From contig SVEZ01000002.1 of assembly GCA_015057115.1 (NCBI GenBank), forward strand, positions 1-64,000: a stretch of DNA of 64,000 nt, in the 5' to 3' direction. A program made the position numbers and the translations under genes. The notes under the pieces were generated by a model. It saw only the letters and a list, made by a program, of their open reading frames with translations, made no database searches and was not told the DNA's origin. The DNA comes from Lachnospiraceae bacterium. Its GTDB lineage: Bacteria; Bacillota; Clostridia; Lachnospirales; Lachnospiraceae. Within the stretch, counting starts at the first letter, position 1, and the number at the start of each line of letters is the position of its first letter. Shown piece after piece: positions 60,891 to 64,000 of this stretch.

Positions 60891-63800
60891 ATGGCGAAGA
60901 AGTTTTTTGACGTCTTTATGGACCTAAAATTGAATGAAGATCTTACAAGTCTTTTGCAGGATGTGGAAATTGAGAAGATTTCCACTAATTCTGCAAGAGA
61001 CTTTTTGCGTATTTATCTAATGAGTCCAAGACTGATTTATAAACAGAATATCTACAAATTGGAAGAGGAATTGAAAAAGCAGATATTCCGTCAGCCGGGA
61101 TTAAAGCTTACTATTATCGAGAAATTCCATTTGTCAAAGCAGTATCGTCCAAGTACGTTGTTTACGGACTATAAAGAAAGTATGCTGTTGGAGTTACATC
61201 GCAAAAATGCGCTTTTATACAGTGTATTGGATACTGCAAAAATTGCCTTTGAAGATGATAGTACCATGCAGCTTACTCTTAAGAAAACCCTTGTCTCTGA
61301 AGAATTGGAACCGCATTTGATTGAGTACTTGAATAAAGTGTTTTTAGAACGTTGCGGGTTGCAGGTTATTATTGATACGGATTACTATGCTTCCGATTGG
61401 ACTAAGCACGAACAGGAAAATGAGCAGAAAATCAAACAAAGGGTAGAGCAGATTGTGGAGCATTCTTCGTTAAACAAGGATTTTCGCGGTGAAGATATCT
61501 CAGTAAGCGAAGATGATAAACCCCAAGAAGCATCGCAAGAACCCGCAGAGAAGAAGCCTGCTGCCGCGAAGACCGCCACAAATCCTACGCAGGGAGAAAA
61601 AACTTCGAAAAAAGGGCCCAGACCTGTTATCCAGAGCAATAACCCGGATGTGGTCTATGGTCGTGACTTTGAAGGTGAATCCATGGATATCGTGGAAATC
61701 GAAGGCGAAATCGGAGAAGTTGTTATTCGTGGATCTATTTTAACCGTAGATACCAGGGAAATCCGTAACGAGAAAACCATTTTAATGTTTAACATCACGG
61801 ACTATACTGACACCATTTGTTTTAAAATGTTTGCCCCAAATGAACAGGTGGCGGAAATTCTTTCCGGTGTAAGTAAAGGTGGGTTTTACAAGGTCAGAGG
61901 AAATGTTATGACGGATAAATACGATCATGAACTGACCTTACAGAATATTTACGGTATCAAGAAAATCCCGGATTTTCGTGTAAGTCGTATGGATACAGCC
62001 ATTGAAAAACGTGTAGAGCTTCATTGTCATACCAAAATGAGCGACATGGACGGTGTATCCGATGCCAAGGATATTGTAAAACGGGCGGTTGCCTGGGGAC
62101 ACAAAGCCATTGCCATTACGGATCATGGTAATGTGCAGGCATTCCCGGAAGCCTTTCATGCCATCCGGGATATGAAGGACGCTGAGACCAGGGTAATCTA
62201 CGGCGTAGAAGGGTATCTAGTGGATGATACAAAGGGAATGGTGGTTAATAGTCATGGACAGTCTTTGGATGATACCTACGTGGTATTTGATATTGAAACT
62301 ACGGGACTAAGTGCCCTTACAGATACCATTATTGAGATTGGTGCGGTAAAAGTGGAGGCCGGAACCATTACGGATCGTTTTTCCACTTTTGTCAATCCTA
62401 AAGTTCCTATTCCTTTTCGAATTGAGCAATTAACATCCATTAACGACGAAATGGTAATGGATGCACCGGTTATAGAAGAGGTTTTACCACAGTTCATGGA
62501 ATTTTGCGAAGGAGCCATTATGGTGGCGCATAACGCGGAATTCGATATGGGCTTTATTTCCGTTGCCTGTGAAAAACAGAATTTGCCCTGTGATTTTACT
62601 GTGGTAGATACAGTGGCAATGGCCAGAACCCTGATTCCAACCATTGCGAAATATAAGTTGGATCAGGTGGCAAAAGCATTAAAAATTGACTTGGGACATC
62701 ATCACAGGGCAGTAGATGATGCAGAATGTACGGCGCATATTTTTATTAAATTGTGTGAAAGACTGAAAGAAGAAGAGGTATTTAATTTGGATGATGCCAA
62801 TAAAATGGCACAGGCTTCCGATGATACCATTCGTAAACTGCCACAGTACCACGTGATTTTACTGGCGCAGAATGAAGTGGGAAGAGTGAATCTGTATCGG
62901 ATTGTTTCTATTTCCCATTTGAAATATTTTCATCGATTCCCGAAGATACCAAAGAGTCTGATTGAGAAGTATCATGAAGGAATTATAGTGGGATCTGCCT
63001 GTGAAGCAGGAGAGCTGTACCAGGCAATCGTGCGGCAAAAGACCTATCAGGAAATTGCCAACATAGTGAATTTTTACGATTATCTGGAGATTCAGCCTTT
63101 GGCAAACAATATGTTTATGACCAGAGGAGAAGACCCCATGTTTGATTCCGTTGAGGATTTAAAGGATATTAACCGTCGCATTGTGAAGCTGGGAGAATCT
63201 TTTCAAAAACCGGTTGTAGCCACCTGCGATGTACATTACTTAGATCCGGAGGATGAGATTTATCGTCGTATTATTCTTGTTGGAAAAGGATTTGAAGATG
63301 AGGAGTCAGAGCTTTATCTTCGAACCACAGATGAGATGCTGAAGGAATTTGAGTATCTGGGTCGCGATAAAGCTTACGAAGTGGTGGTAACCAATACCAA
63401 TAAGATTGCGGATATGTGTGAATACATCGAACCGGTACGACCGGACAAATGTCCTCCGGTCATCCCGGATTCCGATAAGACCCTGCGCAGTATCTGCTAC
63501 CATAAGGCGAATTCCATTTACGGAGATCCCTTGCCGAAGGTAGTGGAAGAGCGATTGGAGCGTGAACTTACCTCCATCATCGGAAACGGTTTCGCGGTTA
63601 TGTATATTATTGCTCAGAAGCTGGTGTGGAAGTCTAATGAGGATGGCTATCTGGTTGGTTCCCGTGGTTCTGTTGGTTCTTCCTTTGTGGCCACCATGGC
63701 AGGTATAACGGAAGTTAATCCTTTGCCACCACATTATTATTGCAAGAAATGTCACTACAGCGATTTTGAATCGGAAGAGGTAAAAGCCTTAGCCGGGCGT

Positions 63801-64000
63801 TCCGGTTGTGACCTTCCAAGGAAAAAGTGTCCCAACTGTGGGGAAGAACTGGTACGTGAAGGCTTCGATATTCCATTCGAGACCTTCCTTGGATTCAAGG
63901 GTAACAAGGAGCCGGATATCGACTTGAACTTTTCCGGTGACTACCAAAGTAAGGCTCATAAGTACACAGAGGTTATTTTTGGTGACGGACAAACCTTCCG
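60891..64000 (+). CDS. polC: DNA polymerase III alpha subunit PolC-type (5' part, runs off the window)
   Basis: The ATG at 60891 opens a frame of 1036 codons with no stop to the window end. N-terminal domain (about 1-240) with an Ala/Lys/Pro linker; OB fold (about 270-360); PHP domain start VELHCHTKMSDMDGVSDAKD (about 374), interrupted by a DnaQ-like 3'-5' exonuclease with VFDIETTGLSALTDTIIEIG (about 464), MVAHNAEFDMGFIS and HHRAVDDAECTAHIF; PHP resumes; a zinc-binding cluster CKKCHYSDFE / KKCPNCGEEL (about 950-985); then PDIDLNFSGDY (about 1008) with catalytic aspartates. It is the main replicative polymerase of Firmicutes. About 400 residues are outside the window. Confidence 0.96.
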   Translation, partial: MAKKFFDVFMDLKLNEDLTSLLQDVEIEKISTNSARDFLRIYLMSPRLIYKQNIYKLEEELKKQIFRQPGLKLTIIEKFHLSKQYRPSTLFTDYKESMLLELHRKNALLYSVLDTAKIAFEDDSTMQLTLKKTLVSEELEPHLIEYLNKVFLERCGLQVIIDTDYYASDWTKHEQENEQKIKQRVEQIVEHSSLNKDFRGEDISVSEDDKPQEASQEPAEKKPAAAKTATNPTQGEKTSKKGPRPVIQSNNPDVVYGRDFEGESMDIVEIEGEIGEVVIRGSILTVDTREIRNEKTILMFNITDYTDTICFKMFAPNEQVAEILSGVSKGGFYKVRGNVMTDKYDHELTLQNIYGIKKIPDFRVSRMDTAIEKRVELHCHTKMSDMDGVSDAKDIVKRAVAWGHKAIAITDHGNVQAFPEAFHAIRDMKDAETRVIYGVEGYLVDDTKGMVVNSHGQSLDDTYVVFDIETTGLSALTDTIIEIGAVKVEAGTITDRFSTFVNPKVPIPFRIEQLTSINDEMVMDAPVIEEVLPQFMEFCEGAIMVAHNAEFDMGFISVACEKQNLPCDFTVVDTVAMARTLIPTIAKYKLDQVAKALKIDLGHHHRAVDDAECTAHIFIKLCERLKEEEVFNLDDANKMAQASDDTIRKLPQYHVILLAQNEVGRVNLYRIVSISHLKYFHRFPKIPKSLIEKYHEGIIVGSACEAGELYQAIVRQKTYQEIANIVNFYDYLEIQPLANNMFMTRGEDPMFDSVEDLKDINRRIVKLGESFQKPVVATCDVHYLDPEDEIYRRIILVGKGFEDEESELYLRTTDEMLKEFEYLGRDKAYEVVVTNTNKIADMCEYIEPVRPDKCPPVIPDSDKTLRSICYHKANSIYGDPLPKVVEERLERELTSIIGNGFAVMYIIAQKLVWKSNEDGYLVGSRGSVGSSFVATMAGITEVNPLPPHYYCKKCHYSDFESEEVKALAGRSGCDLPRKKCPNCGEELVREGFDIPFETFLGFKGNKEPDIDLNFSGDYQSKAHKYTEVIFGDGQTF

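Overview
The window is a chromosomal segment of a motile, low-to-mid GC Firmicute. Protein sequences and gene order point to a clostridial bacterium, most likely Lachnospiraceae (Roseburia/Butyrivibrio type); this taxonomic call is inference from gene content, not from a marker search. The gene order follows the Bacillus subtilis block dprA-topA-...-codY-fla/che-sigD-swrB-rpsB-tsf-pyrH-frr-uppS-cdsA-dxr-rasP-...-polC, with several losses and insertions.

Layout. 1-3290: a leftward HD-GYP/DUF1292 operon with a good promoter and terminator, a DUF5662 gene, and an RluA-type pseudouridine synthase. 3289-9690: a SigK-like sigma factor without a pro-sequence, then comM-dprA-topA and codY, ending in a strong terminator. 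9773-22446: first half of the flagellar cluster (flgB flgC fliE fliF fliG fliH fliI fliJ, a MotE/YlxF-like gene, fliK, flgD, a TIGR02530 gene, flgE), closed by a terminator. 22447-27872: an accessory segment with a candidate small RNA, an array of 42-bp palindromic repeats, a small Rpn-tail-like gene on the minus strand, and two paralogous chemoreceptors. 27977-50986: second half of the cluster (motA motB fliL fliM fliY cheY fliO fliP fliQ fliR flhB flhA flhF flhG, a PilZ gene, cheB cheA cheW cheC cheD, a membrane protein, sigD, a FapA-family gene and three smaller genes). 50995-64000: rpsB-tsf, a polysaccharide deacetylase and a bactofilin, then pyrH frr uppS cdsA dxr rseP ispG and the 5' part of polC, which runs off the window.

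How it fits together. The two flagellar segments encode almost the whole basal body, export apparatus, hook, stator, switch and a CheA/W/B/C/D/Y chemotaxis core, plus the sigma factor for late flagellar genes. Flagellin, hook-filament junction proteins, FlgM, CheR and FlbD are not present here. C-di-GMP is touched at two points: a probable HD-GYP phosphodiesterase and a PilZ receptor. CodY sits directly upstream of flgB and has a CodY-like box at its own promoter.

The least explained parts are the 22382-23183 intergenic region, the AT-rich central block of flgE, the start of the second chemoreceptor, and the unassigned small genes around sigD.
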